Source: CALLCD01 sp039817885 (GTDB taxonomy: Bacteria; Pseudomonadota; Alphaproteobacteria; Caulobacterales; Hyphomonadaceae). From it: a stretch of 64,000 bases of DNA. A program made the translations under genes and the position numbers. The first letter of the stretch is position 1; the number at the start of each line of letters is the position of its first letter. This document shows, in pieces, positions 15,516-24,711 of this stretch. The notes under the pieces were generated by a model that saw only the letters and a program-made list of their open reading frames with translations, ran no database searches and was not told the origin of the DNA. Where the stretch lies: contig JBCBUY010000005.1 in the NCBI GenBank assembly GCA_039817885.1, positions 12,897 through 76,896 on the forward strand, given 5' to 3'.

Positions 15516-16964
15516 TTAAGGCGGTGAAAGTGCCTGCCGCGCGGTCCGGGTGTCGCCCGTCTGCTCACCTGAATCTTCCGGAGTTTGTTCCGGGGCCGCG
15601 CCATCGACGCCATATCCGGTCGCGCCTGTCAGACCGTCTCTGAGCGCCACCAGGCTTCGCGCCGTATCGGGCGTGATCTCCACTTGTCCTCGATTGTTCT
15701 GGTTGACCCCTTCGGTCGCCGCGATCGCCGCAAGCGCGTCTGCTAGCGCTCTATTGACCGGCGGCTGGGCAGTCGCCGCCGGAGCCTGCTGCTGCACGGG
15801 GGCGACAGGTTCCACCCGCGCGGTCTGCACCGGAGCAGGCTGCGGTGGGTCCGCCTGAACCTGTTGGCGCACTGGCTCTGCAGATGGCGGCGTCGCTTTC
15901 GCTTGCGTTTCAACCCGCGCCGAGGCCTGGTTGGCCTGCGCGGTCTGCGAAGAAATCTGCTGCGGCTGGCGTTGTGGCTGCAGCGCGGCAAGACGCTGCG
16001 CTTCCTGCTGGTCACGCGTTTCCTTCAAGATCCGGTTCTGCTTACGAACATTTCCCGCGGCCGCAAAAAACTCATAGGGAAGAATATCATTGTACCGCTC
16101 ATTAAATGCCGGCGCATATGCTGTGCGGTAGTGATTAACTGCAGCGTCGCCAGCAGCCTGGTCCTTGAACGCCCATAATCCCAGCTCAGCGCCTTCGACC
16201 ACCATACCGTACACGGCCTTCTCCAAGGCCTGACGAACGGCAAGATGGCGCGGCTGGTTCATTGTGATACCCGCCTCGGCTTCAAGAAGCTCCTGAAAAG
16301 AAACAAACCGAAACGCATTGCCTTGCACAGCGATCGACGCGATCCGCTGTTCCGAACTGATAGAGATCAGCACTTCGCCCGTCTTTACACTGACAGCACG
16401 CAAATAGATCGAAACGGCGTCTTCTCGATACTCCGTATTCCCGCCGATGCCGAGATACCGCGCCCCAGCTCCGCCAGTGATCGTATTCGTATCGAACCCT
16501 GTAATCGCCCCTTCAATCAGGATACCGGCAAACTTGAGCGCCGGAAGTGCCTCTCGGTTCAACTCTTCTTCTCCGAGATACCGACGACGCATATCGAGGA
16601 TGATCTGGCGTTCTCTCAAAAGATTTTGAAGGTTTTCCCGCTCAATCACCGAAAACCACCGACGGTTCCCAGCATCCTGAAGGGCTTTGATAAGAATTGG
16701 TGTCGGACCTTGCGTCACGGCCCGGGATAAGTTCTGACCTGTCGCACTCGGCTGGAAAGCGCCGGTCTCATCTGCGAGCCCGTACACAGCGACAGGTATG
16801 GGAGCTTGAGGGCCCGGCAACCATTTCAGCGTATGTTCCGTGACCGTAACCGGATTCAGCTCCGCATCCGCCAATCGCATCTCTGGTCGGAAGCCCGGCG
16901 TCGCACACCCTGACAGAGCGACAAACGCGACAATCGCTACCAAGCTATTCACTACGAACTTCAT
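15516..16964 (-). CDS. csgG: Curli secretion pore lipoprotein CsgG with long C-terminal extension
   Basis: This 482-aa outer-membrane lipoprotein has a signal peptide with lipobox ALSGC (Cys near residue 20). The CsgG domain spans about residues 30-280 and contains the family features PIPVAVYGLADETG, RWFSVIERENLQNLLRERQ and GILIEGAITGFDTNT. E. coli CsgG is 277 aa; here about 190 extra residues follow, rich in Gln, Ala and Pro (QPQRQPQQ and similar) and probably disordered. The protein forms the nonameric channel for curlin export. It lies 31 bases downstream of csgF. Confidence 0.93.
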   Translation of the reverse strand: MKFVVNSLVAIVAFVALSGCATPGFRPEMRLADAELNPVTVTEHTLKWLPGPQAPIPVAVYGLADETGAFQPSATGQNLSRAVTQGPTPILIKALQDAGNRRWFSVIERENLQNLLRERQIILDMRRRYLGEEELNREALPALKFAGILIEGAITGFDTNTITGGAGARYLGIGGNTEYREDAVSIYLRAVSVKTGEVLISISSEQRIASIAVQGNAFRFVSFQELLEAEAGITMNQPRHLAVRQALEKAVYGMVVEGAELGLWAFKDQAAGDAAVNHYRTAYAPAFNERYNDILPYEFFAAAGNVRKQNRILKETRDQQEAQRLAALQPQRQPQQISSQTAQANQASARVETQAKATPPSAEPVRQQVQADPPQPAPVQTARVEPVAPVQQQAPAATAQPPVNRALADALAAIAATEGVNQNNRGQVEITPDTARSLVALRDGLTGATGYGVDGAAPEQTPEDSGEQTGDTRTARQALSPP

Positions 16965-16995
16965 TCTACCACCCCCTATTGGCAGGCCTCATCCC

Positions 16996-17427
16996 TCAAT
17001 TGGCTTGGAAAATCGGAAGGATAATTTCAGTCGTCTGACCAGTGGCCGCATCGAAGACTTCGATCGTCACACTATCTAAAGTCCGCTCAAACATGATGCT
17101 CTGATCGTCAAACTGCACGACACCGCTCTCTTGAGGGTTGTCGCCAAAGATCGCATCAGTCACTTCTCGCGCCAAACCAGACAACAAACGGCTTTCCAAT
17201 TGTCGAAGAAAAAGCTCAGCCTGCGTCGTTTCCATCATCTCATCCATCGGCGGCTCAGTATCGTCCTGCGCCGTGGCAATGCCGAGAAGATGTGCTGAGT
17301 TGAATGGGTTACCGCCGAAAGACGGATTGACGGGTTCGTAAACGAGATCTTGAGCGCTCGCCATAGCCCCCGCCATGACTGCACTTGTTAGCAAAGCGAA
17401 TAGTCCACCAATACGCCCGACTGCCAT
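16996..17427 (-). CDS. csgF: Curli assembly factor CsgF
   Basis: This 143-aa exported protein starts at ATG 17427, supported by AGGAGAC. After a signal peptide ending ASAQ comes the CsgF hallmark LVYEPVNPSFGGNPFNS, which in E. coli threads into the CsgG channel. A helical neck and C-terminal head follow. In E. coli CsgF couples secretion to nucleation on the cell surface. It is the first gene of the operon here; csgE, usually upstream, is not found. Confidence 0.93.
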   Translation of the reverse strand: MAVGRIGGLFALLTSAVMAGAMASAQDLVYEPVNPSFGGNPFNSAHLLGIATAQDDTEPPMDEMMETTQAELFLRQLESRLLSGLAREVTDAIFGDNPQESGVVQFDDQSIMFERTLDSVTIEVFDAATGQTTEIILPIFQAN

Positions 17428-18192
17428 TCTGCCGTCTCCTGATTTTTTGATCCCCGAGGTGTAATCCCCAATACGGATTAAACATTTAGTAAGGATGAGG
17501 TCAATCACCCAAAATTGTTTTTTATCTTTGTACTGACTACTAGATGCAACAGCTCTCATGCCGTCCAACGCGAGGCGGCGAAATGTTTGGAATTAGATTG
17601 TTTGTCCCCAGACAATTGAATTTTTAGTTCGCACTTCCCCTACTATACTCAACTCCACATGACTGGATCGTAACCAACATCAAAAACTCATTGAGAGCCG
17701 CACAGATCCGACGCCGAATACTCCCTGACACACCACACTGATCGTGCGTCTCTTCCAGCAACTTACGTGCCAACGAATTCCGTGTGATGTCGTCCGTCCG
17801 GTTGGAGAATTTTGAGATCGAGTGCAGAGCGAATGCCCTACAATGTACTGTATGCAGAGCACCGGCGAGACCTCAACTTAGACACATTGTCTAATCGTCT
17901 CGCATTTTCAATGTCGTGAGAGCGACTCTACTTTTGAAAGAACCTAGATCTCGTATGTTCCGGCAGATATCTGCCACGTCCCCAACGAGTCGGTTTTCTA
18001 CCTCCCCTGCTGCGTATCCCCTAATATTGAAAAAGGATTAACATCAAACAGCAGACACCCGCAATCCCCTTTGGTTTCTTTCCGGACAAATTACCAAAAC
18101 TAAACTGGTGGCATCGAGCAGCTTAAAGCCGTTGGCGGCGGCTGCGATAGCCGCTACATGCCCGCCAACACGCTTACAGGGAATGCTCAGCC
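17428..18192. other. 765-bp intergenic region upstream of curli and cysD operons
   Basis: No gene with a credible start was found. It separates the divergent csgFG and cysD operons and must contain both promoters. TTAA-N7-GTAA at 17478-17492, about 50 bases before the csgF ATG, resembles a CtrA site with one mismatch. A 60-codon minus-strand frame at 17680-17862 and an overlapping open frame without a start codon look like chance frames or a decayed gene. No csgD- or csgE-like sequence was recognised. Confidence 0.45.
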
Positions 18193-19095
18193 TTGACCCC
18201 ACTTACACATCTCGATCGGCTCGAAGCCGAGAGTATACACATCATCCGCGAAGTTGCCGCCGAGGCGGACCATCCCGTCATGCTCTACTCGGTTGGCAAA
18301 GACTCCGCGGTCATGCTGCATCTCGCCGTTAAGGCCTTCTACCCATCTAAGCCACCGTTTCCCTTGATGCATGTCGATACGACCTGGAAGTTTCGTGAGA
18401 TGATCGAATTCCGAGATCGCAAAGCAAAAGATCTCGGCATGGAGTTAATTGTCCACACCAATCAAGAGGGTGTCGACGCCGGCGTTGGTCCATTCTCTCA
18501 CGGGTCAGCCGTGCACACCGACATCATGAAGACCCAAGCCCTGAAACAAGCCCTGGATAAACACAAATTCGACGCGGCCTTTGGGGGTGCGCGCCGGGAT
18601 GAAGAAAAGTCGCGCGCCAAGGAACGTGTATTCTCATTCAGGACAGCAGAGCATCGCTGGGATCCAAAGAACCAGCGTCCTGAACTGTGGAATCTCTACA
18701 ACGCGCGCATCAAGCAAGGCGAAAGCATACGTGCCTTCCCCCTCTCCAATTGGACCGAGCTCGATATCTGGCAGTACATAAGACGCGAACAGATCGAACT
18801 GGTACCGCTCTACTTCGCTGCCCCTCGCCCCGTTGTCGAATGGGAGGGAGCTCAGATCATGGTGGACGATGACCGAATGCCGAAGGATCTGCGCGACACG
18901 GCCGTCACCAAATCTGTCCGCTTTCGAACACTGGGCTGCTATCCACTCACCGGCGCTGTTGAGTCCACGGCCGACACGCTCGAAGACGTGATCCAGGAAA
19001 TGCTGCTCACCACATCATCTGAACGCCAGGGACGCGTGATTGACCGCGACCAGTCCGCCTCGATGGAAAAGAAAAAACAGGAAGGCTATTTCTAA
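18193..19095 (+). CDS. cysD: Sulfate adenylyltransferase subunit 2
   Basis: This 300-aa member of the PP-loop ATP-pyrophosphatase family joins sulfate and ATP to give adenosine 5'-phosphosulfate, with CysN. It has the PP-loop SVGKDSAVM near residue 38 and the expected C-terminus SMEKKKQEGYF. The start is a TTG, and the length matches E. coli CysD (302 aa). The stop codon overlaps the ATG of cysNC (TAATG), indicating translational coupling. Confidence 0.97.
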   Translation: MTPLTHLDRLEAESIHIIREVAAEADHPVMLYSVGKDSAVMLHLAVKAFYPSKPPFPLMHVDTTWKFREMIEFRDRKAKDLGMELIVHTNQEGVDAGVGPFSHGSAVHTDIMKTQALKQALDKHKFDAAFGGARRDEEKSRAKERVFSFRTAEHRWDPKNQRPELWNLYNARIKQGESIRAFPLSNWTELDIWQYIRREQIELVPLYFAAPRPVVEWEGAQIMVDDDRMPKDLRDTAVTKSVRFRTLGCYPLTGAVESTADTLEDVIQEMLLTTSSERQGRVIDRDQSASMEKKKQEGYF

Positions 19096-21002
19096 TGGCC
19101 CATATCGATGACCTGATCGCCACAGATATTGGCGCATATCTCGAAGCCCATGAGCAAAAGTCGCTATTGCGCTTTATCACTTGCGGGTCCGTCGATGATG
19201 GCAAGTCCACACTGATCGGCCGCCTGCTTTATGATTCAAAGATGATCCTCGAAGACCAGCTCGAAGCTCTGGAGAGGGATTCGAAGAAGCAGGGCACTCA
19301 AGGGGAGAACATCGACTTTGCCCTTCTGGTCGACGGTCTCGCCGCTGAAAGAGAACAAGGCATTACCATCGACGTCGCCTATCGCTTCTTCTCGACAGAC
19401 AAACGAAAATTCATCGTCGCCGACACGCCGGGCCACGAACAGTATACACGCAACATGGCCACCGGCGCATCAACGGCGGACCTCGCCATCCTGCTGATCG
19501 ATGCCCGCCGGGGTGTGCTGACCCAAACACGCCGCCACGCCTTTATTGTCTCTTCCCTCGGCATTCGCCGCCTGGTTCTCGCGGTCAACAAGATGGACCT
19601 CGTGGATTACTCTGAGGAGGTCTTCACAAACATCGTCGCCGATTTCGAAGCCTTCGCAGCCGAACTCTCTCCCGATATCGAGATCACGGCGATCCCAATG
19701 TCAGCCCTGGCCGGCGACAATATCACCGCCCCTCTTGGCAACACGCCCTGGTACACCGACGCGAGTTTGATGCAGCATCTCGAAACAGTATCGGTTGGAG
19801 ACAAGCGGGCGGCGGGGCCCTTCCGTATGCCGGTTCAATGGGTGAACCGCCCAGATCTCGATTTCAGAGGCTTTTCGGGCCAAATCGCCTCAGGAACCAT
19901 CCGGCCAGGAGACCGGATCAAGACACTTCCAAGCGCCAAGGAATCTGCGGTATCGCGCATCGTCACATATGGCGGCGACCTGGACGAAGCTGGTCCGGGC
20001 CAGTCCATCACCCTGACTCTCGAAGATGAAATCGACTCCTCTCGTGGAGATGTCATCGTATCTGCGGATCGTCCGGCAGAAGTGTCCGATCAGTTCCAAA
20101 CCCGCATCTTGTGGATGTCCGATGACGCAATGCTACCGGGCCGCCGCTATCTCATGAAGATCGGTGCCAAAACGGTGACCGCCACAGTCAACGCGCCCAA
20201 ATACGGCATCGACATCAACACATTGAAGCAGCGTCCGGCCAAGACCCTGGCCCTCAATGAGATCGGTGTCTGTACCCTGTCTCTCGATCAAGCCATCGCC
20301 TTTGACCCCTATGACGAAATCCGCGAGATGGGTGGCTTTATCCTGATTGATCGTCTGTCGAACAACACGGTTGGCCTCGGCCTTATCGACTTCGCTTTGC
20401 GCCGAGCCGCCAATATTCACTGGCAGGCGCTCGACATCGACCGCAATGCACTTGCCGAGCAGAAAGGCCAGCGCGCAGCTGTCCTATGGTTCACCGGTCT
20501 CTCTGGGTCAGGCAAGTCAACCATCGCCAACGCCCTTCAGAAACAGCTTTACGCCATGGGCCGGCACACTTTCGTTCTGGACGGAGATAATGTTCGCCAT
20601 GGCCTCAACCGAGACCTCGGCTTTACCGATGCAGACCGTGTCGAGAATATCCGCCGTGTCGCCAATGTCGCGAAACTCATGTCCGATGCTGGTTTGATCA
20701 CCCTGGTATCGTTCATCTCGCCCTTCCGATCGGAGCGCCGCATGGCCAGAAATCTGATGAGCGAGGGAGAATATGTCGAAATCTTCGTGGACACACCGTT
20801 GAGTGTCGCTGAAGACCGCGACGTCAAAGGTCTGTACAAAAAGGCGCGCGCCGGAGAGATCACGAACTTTACCGGCATTGACAGCCCTTATGAACCGCCT
20901 CTCGAACCAGAGATCCGTATCAACACCGTCGACAACTCACCGGACGCGGCAGCTGAGCAGATTATCGAATGGCTAACAGCAAACGGATTTCTCGAAAACT
21001 AG
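19095..21002 (+). CDS. cysNC: Bifunctional sulfate adenylyltransferase subunit 1 / adenylylsulfate kinase
   Basis: This 635-aa fusion starts with a GTPase domain (CysN) with G1 GSVDDGKSTLIGR, G3 DTPGHEQYTRN and G4 NKMD, then elongation-factor-like beta barrels. The C-terminal about 190 residues are an APS kinase (CysC) with P-loop GLSGSGKSTIAN and the DGDNVRHGLN motif. Together with CysD it makes APS and then PAPS for cysteine synthesis or sulfation. Such a fusion (NodQ type) is common in alphaproteobacteria. Confidence 0.97.
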   Translation: MAHIDDLIATDIGAYLEAHEQKSLLRFITCGSVDDGKSTLIGRLLYDSKMILEDQLEALERDSKKQGTQGENIDFALLVDGLAAEREQGITIDVAYRFFSTDKRKFIVADTPGHEQYTRNMATGASTADLAILLIDARRGVLTQTRRHAFIVSSLGIRRLVLAVNKMDLVDYSEEVFTNIVADFEAFAAELSPDIEITAIPMSALAGDNITAPLGNTPWYTDASLMQHLETVSVGDKRAAGPFRMPVQWVNRPDLDFRGFSGQIASGTIRPGDRIKTLPSAKESAVSRIVTYGGDLDEAGPGQSITLTLEDEIDSSRGDVIVSADRPAEVSDQFQTRILWMSDDAMLPGRRYLMKIGAKTVTATVNAPKYGIDINTLKQRPAKTLALNEIGVCTLSLDQAIAFDPYDEIREMGGFILIDRLSNNTVGLGLIDFALRRAANIHWQALDIDRNALAEQKGQRAAVLWFTGLSGSGKSTIANALQKQLYAMGRHTFVLDGDNVRHGLNRDLGFTDADRVENIRRVANVAKLMSDAGLITLVSFISPFRSERRMARNLMSEGEYVEIFVDTPLSVAEDRDVKGLYKKARAGEITNFTGIDSPYEPPLEPEIRINTVDNSPDAAAEQIIEWLTANGFLEN

Positions 21003-21013
21003 GTGCGGCTCTG

Positions 21014-21700
21014 TCAGCCAAGCCTGAACACAACAGAGTGATTGTTCTTCGGCATGGGGATGATCTCTGACAATGCGAGCCCGGACCTCTCGGCCACTGG
21101 CAACAGGTCGAGATAAATATCACGCACCCCCCAACTGGGATCGCGCCGTTTCAGATCCTCGTCGAAACGCCGGTTACTATCTGCCATCTCACCATGCCGA
21201 GCGAATGGTCCGTAGAGAAATAGGCGTCCACCTTTATGGAGCAGACGGCCCGCCGCCGCCAGCAATCCCTCGGTCACCGAGAACGGAGAAATGTGGATGA
21301 CATTGGCCGAGAATAATCCGTCGAACCGCAGCGCTTCCAACTCATCCCCCCAACACCCTTTCGTCGCATCCACCGTATATGGACCGAACAGACCCGCCCT
21401 CCCCACATGCTCTATCCAGGCGGCGATGCTATCCCGCGCGCCCTCATCATAATCGGAGAAAAACCACGATAGCTCGGGGAACAGATCCGTGAAGAACACA
21501 CCATGCTCACCCGAACCTGATCCGATTTCGAGGACCGCCCCGGAGCGCGGCATAACCTTCTGATAGATCTCTGCGATGGCGTCTCGGTTGCGGGCAACCG
21601 ACGGAGAGAATCGCCGCGCGCCATCCCCTTCTTGCGCTTCAAGCGTAACGGGCCGACCATCCGAACCTTTCGGATATGCCGCATTCTCGTCCTGCGCCAT
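21014..21700 (-). CDS. DUF938-family SAM-dependent methyltransferase-like protein
   Basis: This 228-aa protein has a class I methyltransferase motif VLEIGSGSGEHGVFF around residue 55 and the DUF938 features FSPSVARNRDAI before it and FLYGPFARHGE after. The substrate is unknown. It converges with cysNC and lies 8 bases downstream of the acyl-CoA synthetase on the same strand, so it is probably the last gene of that transcript. Confidence 0.88.
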   Translation of the reverse strand: MAQDENAAYPKGSDGRPVTLEAQEGDGARRFSPSVARNRDAIAEIYQKVMPRSGAVLEIGSGSGEHGVFFTDLFPELSWFFSDYDEGARDSIAAWIEHVGRAGLFGPYTVDATKGCWGDELEALRFDGLFSANVIHISPFSVTEGLLAAAGRLLHKGGRLFLYGPFARHGEMADSNRRFDEDLKRRDPSWGVRDIYLDLLPVAERSGLALSEIIPMPKNNHSVVFRLG

Positions 21701-21708
21701 GCGCCGAG

Positions 21709-23457
21709 CTAGCCCCGCGCCTGAAAGCGTTCTCTGAGAATATTCTTCATGATTTTCCCATTCGCATTTCTGGGCAAAGGGTCCGTTTCAAACTGAATTT
21801 CAACCGGCACTTTAAAGGCCGCCAAATGGCTCGCCACATGCGCGCGCAACTCATCTTCGGTTATGCTTTTTCCAGGTTTCAATTGCACCACAGCGCCAAC
21901 TTCTTCGCCAAGCACCTTATGCGGTATGCCAACAACCGACGCATCCATAATCGCGGGATGATCGTAAAGCGCGCTTTCAACTTCAATACAGTACACGTTC
22001 TCGCCGCCGCGAATGAGCATGTCCTTGGCGCGGTCGACAAGATAGACAAACCCCTCCTCATCAAGGCGCGCAAGATCGCCGGTCACAACCCATCCATCGA
22101 CAAAGGTCGTCGCTGTCGCCTCCGGCTTGTTCCAGTAACTTTTGCAATTCGAGGGCCCCTTGCACCAGAGCTCACCCACGTCACCAGGTGACAGGGTCTC
22201 ACCCTCTGGTCCCACCACTTTCAGCTCAACAGCCGGGGGGGGATTTCCGGCGCTATCCGGCCGGTTCACATAGTCTTCACCGAAATTCTGAGTTGCCGTC
22301 GCACACGTCTCCGTCATGCCCCACCCATTGCTCGGATGCGCATTCTTGAAGTTGGACTTGATCGTCGACACGAGTTCCGGAGCTGACGGTGCACCGCCAT
22401 AGGCCACCGCTTCGATCGATGACAAATCGTATTTGTCTCTGTCAGGATGTTCGAGAAGCTGCCAGGCAATCGCCGGGACACCGCCCACGGACTTGATTTT
22501 CTCGCGCTCAATGATTGGCAGGGCTTTCCCAGCATCCCATTTGTACATCAAGACGATTTTACCTCCGGTCCCCCAGATCGGAATAAGGACAGCAAATGCG
22601 CCAGTGGCGTGAAAGAAAGGGACTGACAAGAGTGTCGAGTTGGCATCAGCAGGATCGGGACTGGGCTCCGGCACGGCTTCACCCGCCCGCACATAACGCC
22701 GCGCCCGACACGTCAGCGCATTAAACATATTCGCGATGATGGCCCGATGACTGGCGAGTGCGCCCTTCGGCTTTCCGGTCGTGCCGGACGTATACATGAT
22801 CGTCGCATCATCATCTGGGTGAATGTCCACGGTCGGCGTTTCGACAGGCGTTAGGTCCTTCCAACTGTCTGCCGGCCCGATGAACGCGTCCATCGAATGG
22901 ATGCGCGGATCAGCGCGGTCTTCCTGGTCGCGGGCAATAATCATGGCTTCAAGATCAGGCATATTTGGCCAGTGCTCTTGAATCCGCTCGAAGATTTGCG
23001 GATCCACAATCGCAATCCGTGCACCAGAATCATTGATGCCATATTCGAGTTCGCTGCCCGTCCACCACGAATTCATGGGGGTCACGATCGCGCCAATCAT
23101 CAATCCAGCAAAGAACGCCACGGGCCATTGCGGATAGTTCCGCATAATTATGGCCATCCGATCGCCCTTCTTGATACCGAACCTATCCACCAGGATGTTT
23201 GCGAACTGATCGACCGCCAAGGCATTCGCCGCAAACGATACGCGTTCATCTTCGTAAACCACAAAGTCGCGGTCCCCGAACACCCGTCCCGCATCGAAAA
23301 GCTCACGAAGCGTGGGCGGGGCTTCAGCATAGGTCTTGAATGTTACGCCGTCGATTTCTGTGTCCGTCAGTGCCAGGGGAGAACCTGGCGCACTCAGCGC
23401 TGCATTCGCGTCGGCAATCGATACGGCTGGCCAACCCTCTGGCAAATGTGGGTTCAT
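21709..23457 (-). CDS. Long-chain fatty-acid/acyl-CoA synthetase (AMP-binding)
   Basis: This 582-aa adenylate-forming enzyme activates a carboxylic acid with ATP and CoA. The ATG at 23457 is chosen for its GGGAAG site; the longer open frame upstream has no homologous look. Motifs include the AMP-binding loop IMYTSGTTGKPKG, GWGMTETCA, TGDLARLDEEG and the C-terminal catalytic lysine in PRNANGKIMK. Chain length preference is not visible, and fadD-like use is likely. It could charge products of the CYP153 route, but the genes are far apart. Confidence 0.93.
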   Translation of the reverse strand: MNPHLPEGWPAVSIADANAALSAPGSPLALTDTEIDGVTFKTYAEAPPTLRELFDAGRVFGDRDFVVYEDERVSFAANALAVDQFANILVDRFGIKKGDRMAIIMRNYPQWPVAFFAGLMIGAIVTPMNSWWTGSELEYGINDSGARIAIVDPQIFERIQEHWPNMPDLEAMIIARDQEDRADPRIHSMDAFIGPADSWKDLTPVETPTVDIHPDDDATIMYTSGTTGKPKGALASHRAIIANMFNALTCRARRYVRAGEAVPEPSPDPADANSTLLSVPFFHATGAFAVLIPIWGTGGKIVLMYKWDAGKALPIIEREKIKSVGGVPAIAWQLLEHPDRDKYDLSSIEAVAYGGAPSAPELVSTIKSNFKNAHPSNGWGMTETCATATQNFGEDYVNRPDSAGNPPPAVELKVVGPEGETLSPGDVGELWCKGPSNCKSYWNKPEATATTFVDGWVVTGDLARLDEEGFVYLVDRAKDMLIRGGENVYCIEVESALYDHPAIMDASVVGIPHKVLGEEVGAVVQLKPGKSITEDELRAHVASHLAAFKVPVEIQFETDPLPRNANGKIMKNILRERFQARG

Positions 23458-23527
23458 AACGTTTCTTCCCTGATATGTTTGATGTTTGCCGATAGGAAAA
23501 CATGGCCGCGGCCACAACAAAAGGGGG

Positions 23528-23956
23528 TCACGTAACGGAAGGCGGCAACAGGTCCAATATCTCGTCCGCCGCTCTGACGGATCCACCGACCCGAGCCCAT
23601 AAAAATGGCGGCCAAAGAGCCCGGTCATTCCAACGTAACGTCGTTCCGACGCCAGCAGTTGCCGCCGATGCGACAATCTCTCTGGCAAGATCAGTGAAGG
23701 CTCTGGCCGCGTCCTCGGTTTCCGGTGTCCCGGGCGTGCCGGACGCAATAATAATCGCGCCCGGTGGGCCGCTTATCCGCATCCGCCAGCCGCCATAGGA
23801 TGGGATATGCCCAATGCATACCAACCTCATACAGGCAAACGGCATCCAGCGGGCAGCGAAACTGCCGTTCCGCCATTCAACCCCGGTATCGGTCAGCCGC
23901 CACTCGATGAGATCGTCCGGACTCCTGGGATCCGGCAGATGACAGATTCCCGTCAT
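23528..23956 (-). CDS. Hypothetical protein (142 aa)
   Basis: This 142-aa soluble protein of unknown family has several tryptophans and a Gly/Pro/Thr-rich centre (ASGTPGTPETEDA) followed by a helix. The ATG immediately follows the TGA of the TPR lipoprotein gene, so the two are probably co-transcribed and coupled. No catalytic motif is recognised. It lies 70 bases upstream of the acyl-CoA synthetase on the same strand. Confidence 0.6.
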   Translation of the reverse strand: MTGICHLPDPRSPDDLIEWRLTDTGVEWRNGSFAARWMPFACMRLVCIGHIPSYGGWRMRISGPPGAIIIASGTPGTPETEDAARAFTDLAREIVASAATAGVGTTLRWNDRALWPPFLWARVGGSVRAADEILDLLPPSVT

Positions 23957-24616
23957 TCACTTCCCGAAATCGCAGAACCGCAATTCGCGCGTCGTGCCGT
24001 CTGGTTCAATCGCGTCGTAGGCAGGTCCCGTCTGATCCTCACCATCGCAGAGATAGCCGATCTGATACATCGCGATCAGTTCTTCATTCTCCGGTCGCAA
24101 GTTTGATGACAGCATAAGATCGATCGCATCTTGATGCTCACCCAGTCTCAGAAGCGCACTGAAGCGCTGCGATCGTGTGGTTTCCGGTTGCTCCAACACA
24201 CCATTGAGGGAAGTGGCTTCCCCGCGTGCCAGACCGATCTGCTCCGTTGCCTCGGCAGTAAACGGGCTCGACGGATACTGGTCTAGAAGAGTCTCATAAT
24301 CAGTGATTGCGCCCCACACATCATATCCGTCTGCAGACTGCCGCAACTTACCCCGTTCGAAGTAGAGCGTCGCACGCTGGGCATCCGTGAGATCTGTGCT
24401 TCCAAGCATCTGAGTCAGCCGATCAATCGCCGTTGGCGTATTACCGGCCTCGACGAGCTGATCCGCTGTCACCAGGGCGCGCTCAAACTCCGAGACATCG
24501 TCGCTGAGAATGGACACGCGAACCGAGGACACATCTTCTGTGTTCGCTGTTGGGGATGTAGTACATGCGGTCGCGAGCGCGGAAAGTGCGATGCTGAACA
24601 AAAGCGTGCGAGCCAT
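23957..24616 (-). CDS. TPR-like lipoprotein
   Basis: This 219-aa protein has a lipoprotein signal peptide ending ALATAC (Cys at about residue 18). The body contains helical tetratricopeptide-like repeats, one with the NlpI/Sel1-like look RATLYFERGKLRQSADGYDVWGA split over residues 80-105. Three cysteines lie outside the lipobox, two of them near the C-terminus. Such lipoproteins often act as periplasmic scaffolds in envelope maintenance; the specific role is unknown. It is coupled to the following hypothetical gene. Confidence 0.75.
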   Translation of the reverse strand: MARTLLFSIALSALATACTTSPTANTEDVSSVRVSILSDDVSEFERALVTADQLVEAGNTPTAIDRLTQMLGSTDLTDAQRATLYFERGKLRQSADGYDVWGAITDYETLLDQYPSSPFTAEATEQIGLARGEATSLNGVLEQPETTRSQRFSALLRLGEHQDAIDLMLSSNLRPENEELIAMYQIGYLCDGEDQTGPAYDAIEPDGTTRELRFCDFGK

Positions 24617-24711
24617 AGGGCGTCCTTTCTCGAAAATACGAATCTATCTGCAGCCTAAACACCGCCGTCGCGCGCTCAAGCGGCAATTCTGTGACAATTC
24701 GAGGGAAGAGA

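Noticed and set aside
17680..17862. 60-codon minus-strand frame upstream of csgF, considered as a csgE or csgD remnant
   Set aside because: The translation has no similarity in pattern to CsgE or LuxR-type proteins and there is no ribosome binding site.
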